Of a stretch of DNA of 64,000 nt, positions 9,879-18,754 are shown one piece after another. The notes beneath the pieces were generated by a model. It ran no database searches. It was not told the DNA's origin and was given only the letters and a program-made list of their open reading frames with translations. Every line of letters begins with the position of its first letter. Within the stretch, counting starts at the first letter, position 1. The stretch lies in assembly GCA_937959275.1 (NCBI GenBank), contig CALGLU010000030.1, positions 50,213 to 114,212 of the forward strand, given 5' to 3'. Source of the DNA: an uncultured Saprospiraceae bacterium (GTDB lineage Bacteria > Bacteroidota > Bacteroidia > Chitinophagales > Saprospiraceae). The position numbers and the translations under genes were made by a program.

Positions 9879-10784
9879 ATGAAACTCTATTTTAGTTTAC
9901 TTTTTTTATTTTCCTCAATTTTAGGTATAGCTCAGGAATTTAAAAATGCTGATGGAGACACTCACTTATGGGGTACTATCCAAGTTGACCAATTTAAAAA
10001 AGCACCTTATGCCGATTGGTATTTTAAACACTACGACGATCATCAATCTTCACTCACTGTTGAAGACGGCACTGCCTTTAAAGACGTGACTGTTAAAGTA
10101 TTTTTAGGAACATGGTGTGGAGACACAAAATATTTACTCCCCCGATTTATTAAAAACTGGGAACACTTAGGTTTATCTATGGATCAAGTCGAATTTATAG
10201 GCTTACACAACGATGGAGACCTCTATAAGCAAGGACCAAATCAAGAAACGAATGACTATAACATACATCGTGTCCCTACATTCATATTTGAAAAAGAAGG
10301 TCAGGAAATTAATCGAATTGTGGAGAGAGCGGTCTTTGATCTAGATACGGATATGAAAAAAATTGCTGCCAACCAGGCCTATCATCCTCGCTACAGAGCA
10401 GTCAGTATTGTGAATGACATCATCAACCAACAACCAGTAGATTCATTATTTACAAAAGACGTATTGAATACAACGTTTGCAAAAATTAGAAGAGAAGTAT
10501 CAACAAGCTCAGAATTAAATACTTATGGTTATGTGCTAAGTGCCCAGGACAAATCAATAGAAGCCGAATTTGCTTTTAAATTAAATAGGCATTTATTTCC
10601 ATACAACCCAAATGTCAGGGATAGCTACGGCGAGATTCTTTTAGCGAATGAAAAATTAGAAATGGCTCAAGCAGAATATTATGAAGCCTTACGATTAAAG
10701 CAAGAGGATTCTCATATTATTAAACAGCTTGTGGAGATTGATAAATTACTTGCAGAAGAGGCATCTGAGGAAGAGCAAGAATAA
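9879..10784 (+). CDS. Secreted thioredoxin-fold protein with C-terminal TPR-like helices
   Basis: 301 residues: signal peptide 1-18 (ends IAQE), a thioredoxin-like domain about 35-165, then helical TPR-like repeats about 215-290. The active-site loop reads WCGDTK, with C80 but Thr in place of the second Cys, and VPTFIF supplies the cis-Pro loop. With one Cys it is unlikely to be a normal dithiol oxidoreductase; it may act by a monothiol route or bind clients. Exported to the periplasm or outer envelope. No operon partners. Confidence 0.65.
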   Translation: MKLYFSLLFLFSSILGIAQEFKNADGDTHLWGTIQVDQFKKAPYADWYFKHYDDHQSSLTVEDGTAFKDVTVKVFLGTWCGDTKYLLPRFIKNWEHLGLSMDQVEFIGLHNDGDLYKQGPNQETNDYNIHRVPTFIFEKEGQEINRIVERAVFDLDTDMKKIAANQAYHPRYRAVSIVNDIINQQPVDSLFTKDVLNTTFAKIRREVSTSSELNTYGYVLSAQDKSIEAEFAFKLNRHLFPYNPNVRDSYGEILLANEKLEMAQAEYYEALRLKQEDSHIIKQLVEIDKLLAEEASEEEQE

Positions 10785-10814
10785 GACTATAGGTTCTAGG
10801 TTTGAGTATAAAGT

Positions 10815-11055
10815 GATTGAACCACATAGGCTCATTGATCACATAGAGCTTGTCCATATAGGGAATTGAACCACATAGACACATAGATCACATAGAGCTT
10901 GTGCATATAGGGATTGAACCACATAGGCACATAGAGCATATAGAGGTGGGGCACATGGGGATTGAACCACATAGGTATATAGAGCACAGAGAGTTTGTGC
11001 ACATAGGGGTTGAACCATATAGGCACATAGAATACTTAGAGGTGGGGCACATGTA
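10815..11055. repeat. 48-49 nt tandem array, five copies
   Basis: Five diverged copies start near 10815, 10864, 10912, 10960 and 11008, each opening with GATTGAACCACATAG and continuing with CACATAG-type words and a TTGTGCA or GTGGGGCA variant. Units alternate between two subtypes in the middle. The open frame on the minus strand across it encodes only the repeat (MWFNP words) and is not a gene. Confidence 0.9.
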
Positions 11056-11088
11056 AGAAGAGGTATAGAATATTTAGGCCAACATAAA

Positions 11089-11129
11089 GAAGTGTTTTAT
11101 TAGCTATTCAGTAGCTAATAAAACACTTC
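11089..11129. other. Perfect 18-bp inverted repeat with 5-nt loop
   Basis: Arms 11089-11106 and 11112-11129 (GAAGTGTTTTATTAGCTA and its exact complement) surround the loop TTCAG. The hairpin lies 300 nt after the thioredoxin-fold gene and directly after the tandem array. It has no T-run close behind it, so it is not a textbook terminator; a strong cruciform or a small-element end is possible. Confidence 0.8.
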
Positions 11130-11505
11130 AATTATTAGTTTTTAGCTTACATAAGGAAGATCTCCAAACTGTTTTACTAAATAGTAATAACTAAACACTC
11201 CAGCAAAATAAGCTAGAGCCGTTATTGGATTTTTTACAATTTGAATACTTGTGCTTGATCCGTTACTGATCAAATCTGGTTGGATTAGAAATTCTATTCT
11301 ATTGAGTCGTTAAGCCTTTGACAATTTTAATATATTAACTAATTAAAGCTTAACCGAATTTATACAAATTGTCTACATTACCCAATAAATTCATGGATTG
11401 CTAGTCAAACCTTTTATGTTAGAGGCGATTTTAATTTTAGTTGTCTTACACATTGTAGTGTTCTGATCAAATAAGTAGGAAATAAATTAACCATAGACAA
11501 TAAAC
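11130..11505. other. Intergenic AT-rich, 376 nt
   Basis: Non-coding in all frames. It should hold the promoter of the NRAMP-like gene, but no full TTG / TAnnTTTG pair stands out. Confidence 0.5.
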
Positions 11506-12747
11506 ATGAGTCGTTTTAAAAAAACATTAGCTCTTTTCCTACCAGGTATCTTTCTTCTTGGTTTTAATATAGGTACAGGTAGCGTTACCTCTATGGCAAA
11601 AGCTGGTGCGACTTATGGGATGTCTCTTTTATGGACTATTGTAGCTTCCTGTTTGGCCACTTACTTTATGATCAATCTATATAGTCGCTATACAATGGTC
11701 ACTGGTGAAACCGCTCTTCAAGCGTTTAGAAAACACATACATCCTGCAGTTGGTATCTTTTTTATTATCGCATTAACTGCTGGCGTGATGGGCAGTGTGA
11801 TGGGTGTGATGGGGATAGTAGCAGATATTTCTCACGTTTGGTCTAAATCATTTATTAGTGATGGTATTCCTGCCACCTATTTTGCAGCCTTTTACGTGAC
11901 TCTAGTTTACATTATTTTTTGGAATGGCGAGACAGAATTCTTCGGACGAGCCCTTGCTGTCATTGTAGCTGTGATGTCAGCTTGTTTTCTTCTCAATTTT
12001 TTTATTCTCATGCCACCACCTTCAGACATTTTGAATGGACTCATACCAACTATTCCGAATATTCCTGAAGATCAAGACAAAGGCCCATATCTTGTCATTG
12101 CATCACTTGTGGGAACAACTGTGTTTTCTGGTTTATTTATCATTCGTACCACCTTAGTCAAAGAAGCAGGATGGCGTATACAAGATGCGGGCACCCAACG
12201 AAGAGACGCCATCGTATCGGTTGTCCTTATGTTCATCATTAGTATGTCTATCATGGCAGCAGCGGCAGGGACACTTTATCCTGCGAATTTGGGCCTTACT
12301 AAAGCTTCTCAGATGATTGAATTGCTGGAACCCCTCTCAGGGCAATTGGCAGTCACTATATTTGCTATTGGAATTATTTCTGCGGGTGTCTCTTCTCAGT
12401 TTCCCAATGTACTTATGTTGCCTTGGTTGCTCTGTGATTACAATCAATCTCCTCGAGAAATGAAATTACCAAAATATCGAATTATGGTTTTGCTTATTTC
12501 ATTGCTCGGACTTGTAGTCCCTATTTTTGAGGCACGTCCCGTTTTCGTTATGATTATTTCACAAGCCTTCAATGCGGTGATCCTGCCTGCAACTGTAGCT
12601 TGTATTATGTATTTAGGCAATCGAAAAGATCTGATGCAAAACTATCGATTTTCTGTATCCACCAACCTTATCCTACTCTTGATTTTAGCGTTCTCGATAT
12701 TCACTTCTGCTATTGGAATAAAAGGTGTCTTACAGTTAGTGATATAA
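11506..12747 (+). CDS. Divergent NRAMP-family metal ion transporter
   Basis: 413 residues, about 11 membrane segments, LeuT-fold NRAMP layout with the opening FLPGIFLLGFNIGTGS. In canonical NRAMPs the first helix carries DPGN, whose Asp and Asn bind Mn or Fe; here that stretch reads NIGTGS (21-26). The sixth helix reads GIISAGVSSQFPN, without the canonical Met-Pro-His. Substrate is therefore uncertain: it may be a divalent cation other than Mn/Fe. Single-gene unit, convergent with the metallophosphoesterase. Confidence 0.75.
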   Translation: MSRFKKTLALFLPGIFLLGFNIGTGSVTSMAKAGATYGMSLLWTIVASCLATYFMINLYSRYTMVTGETALQAFRKHIHPAVGIFFIIALTAGVMGSVMGVMGIVADISHVWSKSFISDGIPATYFAAFYVTLVYIIFWNGETEFFGRALAVIVAVMSACFLLNFFILMPPPSDILNGLIPTIPNIPEDQDKGPYLVIASLVGTTVFSGLFIIRTTLVKEAGWRIQDAGTQRRDAIVSVVLMFIISMSIMAAAAGTLYPANLGLTKASQMIELLEPLSGQLAVTIFAIGIISAGVSSQFPNVLMLPWLLCDYNQSPREMKLPKYRIMVLLISLLGLVVPIFEARPVFVMIISQAFNAVILPATVACIMYLGNRKDLMQNYRFSVSTNLILLLILAFSIFTSAIGIKGVLQLVI

Positions 12748-12803
12748 AAGGATCTAAGCGAATACTAACACGCGATCATACCCTTTGGTTCATCAGACAT
12801 ATT

Positions 12804-13568
12804 TTAATCTAATTCAAAGTACGCATTGCCCTTGAAATGAATATGTTCATTTGCTTCTACATATCCCAATTGGTTTGTTAACATTTGTGTACAGCCAATT
12901 TTGAAATCTTTAATATTACCATGGCTGTGCCCAAAGATCCAAGCATCAATATCTGAATCTAATATGTCTTCAGTTTTATCGATGCAAAATGCTTCATTTA
13001 ATTTGCTTCCTTTGTACTGAGGTAAGTTACATCGTTCACTTGGAAGATGATGCGTGATAAATATTTTATGTAAAGACGTTACCCGATTGATTTCATTTTG
13101 TAAAAATTTCCACGAAACATCGAATAGTTGATTATATGTCTCAATATTCAATTTTCTATTATTGAGCTGAATTAATTTAAAATCGTTTAGGCCACCGAAT
13201 ATCGCACCAATTTCTCTTTCGATTTTTGACCACATCGTTGAGAATACAAATCTAACATTGTCTATTTCCACAACCGTGTTGTTTACTAAGCATACATTAC
13301 CTCTGATTTTGATATTAACATCTGTTTCCAAACAAATATTTGCATCAAATCCACTATAAAATTCATGGTTCCCTGGTATTAAGAATACGTATTCCCAATG
13401 ATCAGATGCATAATCAAACCATTCATGTTTTTGAAAATTTTCTCCTAAGTAGTATGTGTCTCCAGCAACTAATAAAATTTCCCCGGCTGGTTTAATAGGA
13501 TTCTCTTTTATCCATTTTGAATTTGATTTAAATTCTAAATGAAGATCAGAGCAATACTGGATTTTCAT
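12804..13568 (-). CDS. Calcineurin-like metallophosphoesterase
   Basis: 254 residues with the five metallophosphoesterase motifs: D8-L-H10, GD at 36-37, GNHE at 66-69, THH in FITHHLPSE, and GHSH in IFGHSHG. The fold binds two divalent metals and cleaves phosphomonoesters or diesters; the substrate is unknown. Cytoplasmic. It lies 98 nt downstream of the HigA-like gene on the same strand. Confidence 0.85.
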   Translation of the reverse strand: MKIQYCSDLHLEFKSNSKWIKENPIKPAGEILLVAGDTYYLGENFQKHEWFDYASDHWEYVFLIPGNHEFYSGFDANICLETDVNIKIRGNVCLVNNTVVEIDNVRFVFSTMWSKIEREIGAIFGGLNDFKLIQLNNRKLNIETYNQLFDVSWKFLQNEINRVTSLHKIFITHHLPSERCNLPQYKGSKLNEAFCIDKTEDILDSDIDAWIFGHSHGNIKDFKIGCTQMLTNQLGYVEANEHIHFKGNAYFELD

Positions 13569-13666
13569 GGTGATTTTGTATCAGTTAATTTATCCCGAAC
13601 GAATAATGATATGTCGCCGTCCATCTGAGGTGCCAAGATATTTAATTGTTACATGCTGCACTTCAT

Positions 13667-14062
13667 TTATGCAGCTTGCTTTTTTCTTTTTAAATCATAC
13701 TCTCTACTAAAAGCAACTGGCTGCATTTTAAACCTATTACTGAGTTTTGTAATCATGCTTTTATTTATGTTTCGCTTGTAATTTAATATTTCAGTTATTA
13801 ATTGTCTTGAAACTTTTAATTGTCGAGCAAGTTCAGCTTTGGTTAATTTTTGTTCTTCCATTAAATGTTGAAGAATTTCTACTGGGTTCATATCTTCATT
13901 GTTGCCAATGGCTTCAATGGTTCTAGTATCATAATCTTCTATTAATAATTCTAATAAATCTAATTCTTCTACATGCTTATCTGCTTTTTTCATCAAGAGT
14001 TTTTCATAGATATTGCAATATTCATTGTACTGAGTTAAACTATGTATTCTTTTGTATTTCAT
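13667..14062 (-). CDS. HigA-like XRE-family regulator, no HigB neighbour
   Basis: 131 residues: N-terminal helical region, then an XRE helix-turn-helix at about 73-96 (LTKAELARQLKVSRQLITEI) and a basic tail. This two-part layout matches the HigA antitoxins of Bacteroidota, which repress their own operon and neutralise the HigB RNase. HigB normally sits immediately upstream; here that place is taken by a GNAT gene 34 nt away, and no HigB-like frame exists in the flanks. It is either an orphan antitoxin or a plain regulator. Confidence 0.75.
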   Translation of the reverse strand: MKYKRIHSLTQYNEYCNIYEKLLMKKADKHVEELDLLELLIEDYDTRTIEAIGNNEDMNPVEILQHLMEEQKLTKAELARQLKVSRQLITEILNYKRNINKSMITKLSNRFKMQPVAFSREYDLKRKKQAA

Positions 14063-14096
14063 TATATTTTATTTGAATCCAAAATTTAAATGCTGC

Positions 14097-14549
14097 TCAT
14101 ACTAATCTTTTCTCAAAGCAAACACTTTCTTCTACATGTGTGTATTGACCATAGTTAGGAATTACGATGTAACCCTGACTTTGATATAAAGCAACAGCAG
14201 GTTTTAAAAACTTGCCTGTCTCCAAGACGCAAGACTTATATCCCAACTCTACCGACCACGATTCTAATTCTTTAAGAATTTGGCTTGCAATTCCAGCTCC
14301 TCGATATTCTGGGAGAACATACATCCGCTTAATCTCCATCGAGGAATCAGTTTGTGGCTTTATTGCACCAGAACCTATCGGTAGGTCCTCATTATAGACC
14401 ACGAGAGTATGTGCCATATCCTGGATCGTATTGAACTGGCTGTAGAATTCATTTTGATCACCATTGTAAATAGCAAGTTCTGCATCTAGCGCGCGCACAA
14501 GTTTTTGAAAATCCTTGTCGTTTGAATTTGTTCTTTTCAATGACGTCAC
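14097..14549 (-). CDS. GNAT-family N-acetyltransferase
   Basis: 150 residues forming one GNAT domain. Motif A, YRGAGIA (R83-A88), binds the pyrophosphate of acetyl-CoA, and MYVLPEYRG precedes it as usual. The substrate is unknown. It lies 8 nt downstream of the FKBP lipoprotein gene and 34 nt upstream of the HigA-like gene, so the three may be one transcript. It looks like a general small-molecule GNAT rather than the short toxin type. Confidence 0.82.
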   Translation of the reverse strand: MTSLKRTNSNDKDFQKLVRALDAELAIYNGDQNEFYSQFNTIQDMAHTLVVYNEDLPIGSGAIKPQTDSSMEIKRMYVLPEYRGAGIASQILKELESWSVELGYKSCVLETGKFLKPAVALYQSQGYIVIPNYGQYTHVEESVCFEKRLV

Positions 14550-14557
14550 AATAGCTA

Positions 14558-15001
14558 CTAGTTATGCGAAATCAAATCAATATCAAAACCAAGATCTGTA
14601 TTGCCAGGAATAGAACCTGAACCTCTCGATCCATATGCTAAAGTTGATGGAATCAACAACGTGATGCTTCCACCGCTCCCAATCAACTGCAAGCCTTCCT
14701 GCCAACCTGCAATGAGGTTTCTCAACGGAAATTCAATATTATCATTTGCATCAAATGATTCATTGCCGCCTCCTAAAAAATAACCATTGTAATTAATCGT
14801 CACGGCAGACGCCAATGTCGGATTTGGTGCAGTGCCTTGCTCCTTGATGATATAATTTAGTCCTGAGGCTGTTGTCTGAGTAACCAGATTATTCTCAGTG
14901 ACATACTCACCTATTGTTAAATAGGATGATTCATCTCCACCGCATGAAGAATACAACAAGCCTATGATGAATAAGCACATTACTGATATCGAAAATCGCA
15001 T
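14558..15001 (-). CDS. FKBP-type peptidyl-prolyl isomerase lipoprotein
   Basis: 147 residues; signal peptide with lipobox LLYSSC, lipidated Cys at 20. One FKBP domain about 45-145, with the typical VTINYNGYFLGG, GWQEGLQLI and LAYGSRGSGSIPGNTDLGFDIDL run (in that order). Likely a periplasmic, membrane-anchored prolyl isomerase or chaperone. First gene of the minus-strand group that continues with GNAT. Confidence 0.9.
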   Translation of the reverse strand: MRFSISVMCLFIIGLLYSSCGGDESSYLTIGEYVTENNLVTQTTASGLNYIIKEQGTAPNPTLASAVTINYNGYFLGGGNESFDANDNIEFPLRNLIAGWQEGLQLIGSGGSITLLIPSTLAYGSRGSGSIPGNTDLGFDIDLISHN

Positions 15002-15066
15002 GTCATGTTTTTTATGAGCGACGAAGATAAACGTCTTTGGACGGAGTTCAAAAAGATCTGAGAAAT

Positions 15067-15096
15067 ATCAATGGCAATATCAATGACAATTGCAAT
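15067..15096. repeat. Short ATTGNN-type hexamer run
   Basis: Five hexamers (ATCAAT, GGCAAT, ATCAAT, GACAAT, TGCAAT) in the divergent gap between the FKBP lipoprotein and the Asp-box protein. On the minus strand they read as ATTGNN units, the same family as the longer run at 61072. Confidence 0.6.
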
Positions 15097-15190
15097 AATC
15101 ATGAACACAACTGCGCACTAAGGACACATTTAGTAGTTATCGACTAGAATCGTTATAAGATTAAACATGTAATCCCTACTTTGCCAATCT

Positions 15191-17728
15191 ATGTCGTATT
15201 GGAAACCTTATTCCCTACTCTTTTTTCTATTCTTTTGTTACATCAGTCAGGCTCAACATCAATGGCAGCTGACTAACCCTGGAGGCGGCGGTGCTATATC
15301 AATGGTAGGTGCAACAGCAAGTGGATACATTGTGGCAGGCAGCGATTTGAGTGGTGTTTATCTTTCAAAAGATAACGGTAGTTCATGGTCAGTACTAGGA
15401 GCTACTCAAGGATTGACGCAGGATAACATCACAAGTTTTGGTTTTCACCCGATAGATGGCAATACCTTTATAATTGGGACTGGTATTGGTGCGTTTAAGA
15501 CCACTGATGCTGGAGAATCGATTTATCCCGTTCAGATAGAAGTCCATCCAAACTTAGGCAATGGGTATGTGGAAAGTATCGGGATGGCTATTTCTAATAG
15601 CACCATTGGATACATGGCCCATCATGAATATTGGTTGCCAGAGCTGACGCTTCTTAAAACATCCGATGCGGGTGAGTCATGGGACATTATCAACTTTACA
15701 GGACTTCCTGTACAAGCTAGAATTGTAAAACTAATAGTCGATCAAAATAATGCTAACATTGTTTATGCATTAACAGGCAAAGCCCGATTTGGATGTTCGG
15801 AGCCAAATCTCTACCGGTCTATAGATGGAGGACTAAACTGGATAGAAATCGCGTCAAGCCTAGGCTCAATTCTCGACCTTGATCTCCATCCAAGCGATCC
15901 AGATATAATTTATGTGAGTACGTTCGAAGAGAATGGCTGTAATGTTGAATTGTGGCAATACCCGACTGGCGGCCCCTCTGCTGGAAACTTTTATAAAAGC
16001 ATCAATGGTGGATCTACCTTTTCTCAAATTAGCGAACACACGGGTATCATCAGCGTCGGCACTAACCCTGATCACATTAGCTTAACTGACATCATCAATC
16101 CTGCTACTTGGAATGGCAATGCAGGCACCTGGAAGACAACGGATGGAGGTACAAGTTGGACACATACAGGTTTTATATCAGATTGGATCCCAGGCTGGGG
16201 TGTACCTGAATTTTGGTATGTTGCCAGTTTCAATGGTCTCAACAAAACCCTAACAAAGGATCGGTTTAATCCAAATAAATTATATGGATCATTTGGGCAA
16301 TGGGCTTGGATGTCAACTGATGGTGGTGATATACTAAAAAACATCTCGACGAATGAAATTACACCAGATCATTTTCTCACGACAGGCCTAGAAAACATAG
16401 AAGGCAACGCACTCGACGTCAATGACACCAATCCAGATGTCGTCTACATGGGCGGTTACGACATCGGCTTTTGGCATTCTAAAAATCATGGTGCCTCTTG
16501 GAAAAAGAGTCTGCCTGATGTCAATACATATCCAGATTATGTATGGTATGCTGAGGGAGGTTCTAATTGCAACTTTATACTCAATGACCCAGATCGAGAG
16601 GCAGTCGTTTGGGCATCTTTCTCAGCGCATCAGCCGACCACAAAAAGTGCCTTATTTAAAAGTACAGCCTATGGTGAAAATTGGTCGATGAGCAATACAG
16701 GAATGGATCCGATGGGAATCGCCATGCATGGTATGTCAATTGACATCAGAAGCCCAATTAACAATCGAACCTTGTATGTGACTCAAAATGGTAATGTGTT
16801 TAAATCAATCAATGATGGGCAGAGCTGGACCAACACACAACATCCGACTGGCGGCATGAAATTTACTGCTGTTGATAAATTTAATGGGCAATTAGTTTAT
16901 GCAGGTGGAGAGAACGGATTTTGGAAATCAACAAATGGCGGTACGTCCTGGACAAATGTCGGTTTACCAGAAATGCAATACATCCAAACTCAGCAAGGGT
17001 ACAGCTTGTATGATGATATCGTCCCTACCTTTTATAACAATGACCTACAAAAAGAACCTTACAATGGTGTATTTGAAATAAAGACAGACCCACAAATTGC
17101 GAATCGAGTCTATGTAGTAGCTCATGGTGACGGGAAAGGTCTGTATCGCAGTGATGATGCAGGAAACACTTGGGATAAACTAATTACAAATTCGAAAATG
17201 CGAGGCGTCGCACTCACACCATCAAACTCTAACATCATATATGCTTCTTCATCACAAAACTTTCATTCAGGAGGATACAGTTCAGCCTCGCTTGGCTTTT
17301 TAGTTTCTTATGATACAGGCCAGACTTGGACGACAGCTAATGAAGATTTAGCTTGGACAAATGGTGGCAAACTAAAAATCGAAACAGGCAATACACCCCA
17401 TATTTGGGGCTGGTCTCCTGGGACAGGGATTCATCATTCACCTATTCCAAATTATACGAGTGGCAATACACCGAGCATTGAGGTCATTAATAATATGATT
17501 AACATTTATCCCAATCCTACAAATAATTACTTCACAGTATCTGGAGATATTCAAGGCTACACGATAGAGCTTATCGATGCAGCTGGTGTGATCTATTCTA
17601 CCCTTGTGCCTTGTAAAAATGAAACGACCGTAGATATTTCAGCATTACCTGCTGGTCTATTTTTTATTAAAGTCGAAAATGATACGAACTCAATGCTGTG
17701 TGTTCAACGCATTATAAAATCTCAGTGA
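15191..17728 (+). CDS. Secreted Asp-box (sialidase/GH74-like) beta-propeller protein with T9SS sorting domain
   Basis: 845 residues with signal peptide (hydrophobic 8-20, ending SQAQ). At least seven Asp-box motifs of the form S-x-D-x-G-x-S/T-W are spread along it (for example SKDNGSSW, TSDAGESW, SIDGGLNW, TTDGGTSW, SINDGQSW, STNGGTSW, SDDAGNTW), giving one or two beta-propellers as in xyloglucanase GH74, Vps10 and sialidases. The last 80 residues (INIYPNPT ... VDISALPAGLFFIKV ... QRIIKSQ) are a type A T9SS C-terminal domain, so the protein is exported by T9SS and probably surface-attached. Catalytic acids cannot be assigned. Monocistronic. Confidence 0.85.
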   Translation: MSYWKPYSLLFFLFFCYISQAQHQWQLTNPGGGGAISMVGATASGYIVAGSDLSGVYLSKDNGSSWSVLGATQGLTQDNITSFGFHPIDGNTFIIGTGIGAFKTTDAGESIYPVQIEVHPNLGNGYVESIGMAISNSTIGYMAHHEYWLPELTLLKTSDAGESWDIINFTGLPVQARIVKLIVDQNNANIVYALTGKARFGCSEPNLYRSIDGGLNWIEIASSLGSILDLDLHPSDPDIIYVSTFEENGCNVELWQYPTGGPSAGNFYKSINGGSTFSQISEHTGIISVGTNPDHISLTDIINPATWNGNAGTWKTTDGGTSWTHTGFISDWIPGWGVPEFWYVASFNGLNKTLTKDRFNPNKLYGSFGQWAWMSTDGGDILKNISTNEITPDHFLTTGLENIEGNALDVNDTNPDVVYMGGYDIGFWHSKNHGASWKKSLPDVNTYPDYVWYAEGGSNCNFILNDPDREAVVWASFSAHQPTTKSALFKSTAYGENWSMSNTGMDPMGIAMHGMSIDIRSPINNRTLYVTQNGNVFKSINDGQSWTNTQHPTGGMKFTAVDKFNGQLVYAGGENGFWKSTNGGTSWTNVGLPEMQYIQTQQGYSLYDDIVPTFYNNDLQKEPYNGVFEIKTDPQIANRVYVVAHGDGKGLYRSDDAGNTWDKLITNSKMRGVALTPSNSNIIYASSSQNFHSGGYSSASLGFLVSYDTGQTWTTANEDLAWTNGGKLKIETGNTPHIWGWSPGTGIHHSPIPNYTSGNTPSIEVINNMINIYPNPTNNYFTVSGDIQGYTIELIDAAGVIYSTLVPCKNETTVDISALPAGLFFIKVENDTNSMLCVQRIIKSQ

Positions 17729-17790
17729 TAAATCACATTTGCAATAATACATCACATAATCTCATTCCCAGTGATAAATCACGGGGCTAC
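17723..17790. repeat. Two GTGATAAATCAC palindromes (REP-like, copy D)
   Basis: GTGATAAATCAC occurs at 17725-17736 and 17771-17782; the second is extended to CCCAGTGATAAATCACGGGG followed by CTAC, matching the core of the dispersed element at 19488 and 30989. It fills the convergent gap between two genes, so it may also end transcription. Confidence 0.7.
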
Positions 17791-17798
17791 TAAGGGTA

Positions 17799-18431
17799 TT
17801 ATTTAAACTTAGGCAATTCGCTGACTCTTGCATATGGGAATGTCTCTAGATGTTGTAAGGCATAATAGCTATTCAGGCCAGAAATCCCAACATCACCAAT
17901 ACTGGCTAGATCAATATACCCCTCCTCAGTAACAGCAGTATCAGGCATGAGTAAATGCTCAATCGTACCCACGATCATCACTGTCCCATTGAGAGGGATT
18001 GGGATTTCCTCAACTAATTTCATACCTAGTTTGAGTTGGCTCTCTTTCACAAATGGAGCAGGAAAGTCAGCCACATATTCCTGTTCTAAGGCACAGCTGT
18101 CAAATTCAGACACATCTCTATCAAATTTAGCAGAGGTGTAGTGAGCTTGTTTAATAAAACTCTGGTGAACATGGTTAATCGTATAGATACCTGTCTCTTT
18201 GAGATTTTCGTAAGTGTGGCGAGGCACTTTACCTGTCGGTCTTAAAATAAAACCAATCAATCCTGGATTGCTACCCAAATGAATCACTGAACTGATGATG
18301 GCAAGATTCGTCTGGCCCGCCTTCGACTGCGTACCGACTAAATTTGCTGGCTTCACACCTGTTACTGAGTTGATGATGTTTAATCGTTTTATTTTGTCTA
18401 AATCTTTGATGTCTGATTTGGTAAAATGCAT
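17799..18431 (-). CDS. Flavin reductase-like FMN-binding protein
   Basis: 210 residues resembling the flavin reductase / DIM6-NTAB family, a split-barrel that binds FMN. The NLAIISSVIHLGSNPGLIGF stretch near the N-terminus and the later PAPFVKESQLKLGMKLVEEI segment fit the family found in Bacteroidota next to no fixed partner. The role may be flavin reduction or hydrocarbon/amine oxidation support; the substrate is unknown. Single gene. Confidence 0.7.
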   Translation of the reverse strand: MHFTKSDIKDLDKIKRLNIINSVTGVKPANLVGTQSKAGQTNLAIISSVIHLGSNPGLIGFILRPTGKVPRHTYENLKETGIYTINHVHQSFIKQAHYTSAKFDRDVSEFDSCALEQEYVADFPAPFVKESQLKLGMKLVEEIPIPLNGTVMIVGTIEHLLMPDTAVTEEGYIDLASIGDVGISGLNSYYALQHLETFPYARVSELPKFK

Positions 18432-18585
18432 GGACTTCTTAATTGATTGCGTTTTTAGAATGGTTCATCTACTTTAAATGATAATTTAAGTTGTGTTGTT
18501 CATTCTTTTTAAATAATACTTGGACTTTTTTTTGAAACACATAAGACTCATAAGTCATTAGGTTATTGTGCAAGTCACATATGGC

Positions 18586-18718
18586 ACCTAAGACAAAAGT
18601 GCTGTTGGTTCGGAGACCAACAGCGGCGAACCTAAGACAAAAATGCTGTTGGTTCGGAGACCAACAGTGGCGAACCTAAGACAAATGTGCTGTTGGTTCG
18701 GAGACCGACAGCGGCGAA
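18586..18718. repeat. 44-nt tandem array of hairpins, three copies
   Basis: Copies begin with ACCTAAGACAAA at 18586, 18630 and 18674. Each contains GCTGTTGGT-TCGGAG-ACCAACAGC, a 9-bp hairpin with a 6-nt loop. The third copy has ACCGACAGC, which keeps pairing through a G-U wobble. Upstream (18533-18570) are CATAAG/CTCATAAGT words like those at 45005. Confidence 0.85.
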
Positions 18719-18729
18719 ATTATTAGTTT

Positions 18730-18748
18730 CTCAGGCAAGATGCCTGAG
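18730..18748. terminator. Hairpin downstream of pth
   Basis: CTCAGGCA-AGA-TGCCTGAG, an 8-bp stem with 3-nt loop, sits 6 nt beyond the end of pth. No strong T-run follows on either strand, so terminator function is only probable. Confidence 0.5.
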
Positions 18749-18754
18749 CAACTT

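Noticed and set aside
10832..11026. Minus-strand open frame of 64 codons with repeated MWFNP words
   Set aside because: It only translates the 48-nt tandem array; the peptide repeats follow the DNA period and there is no other sign of a gene.
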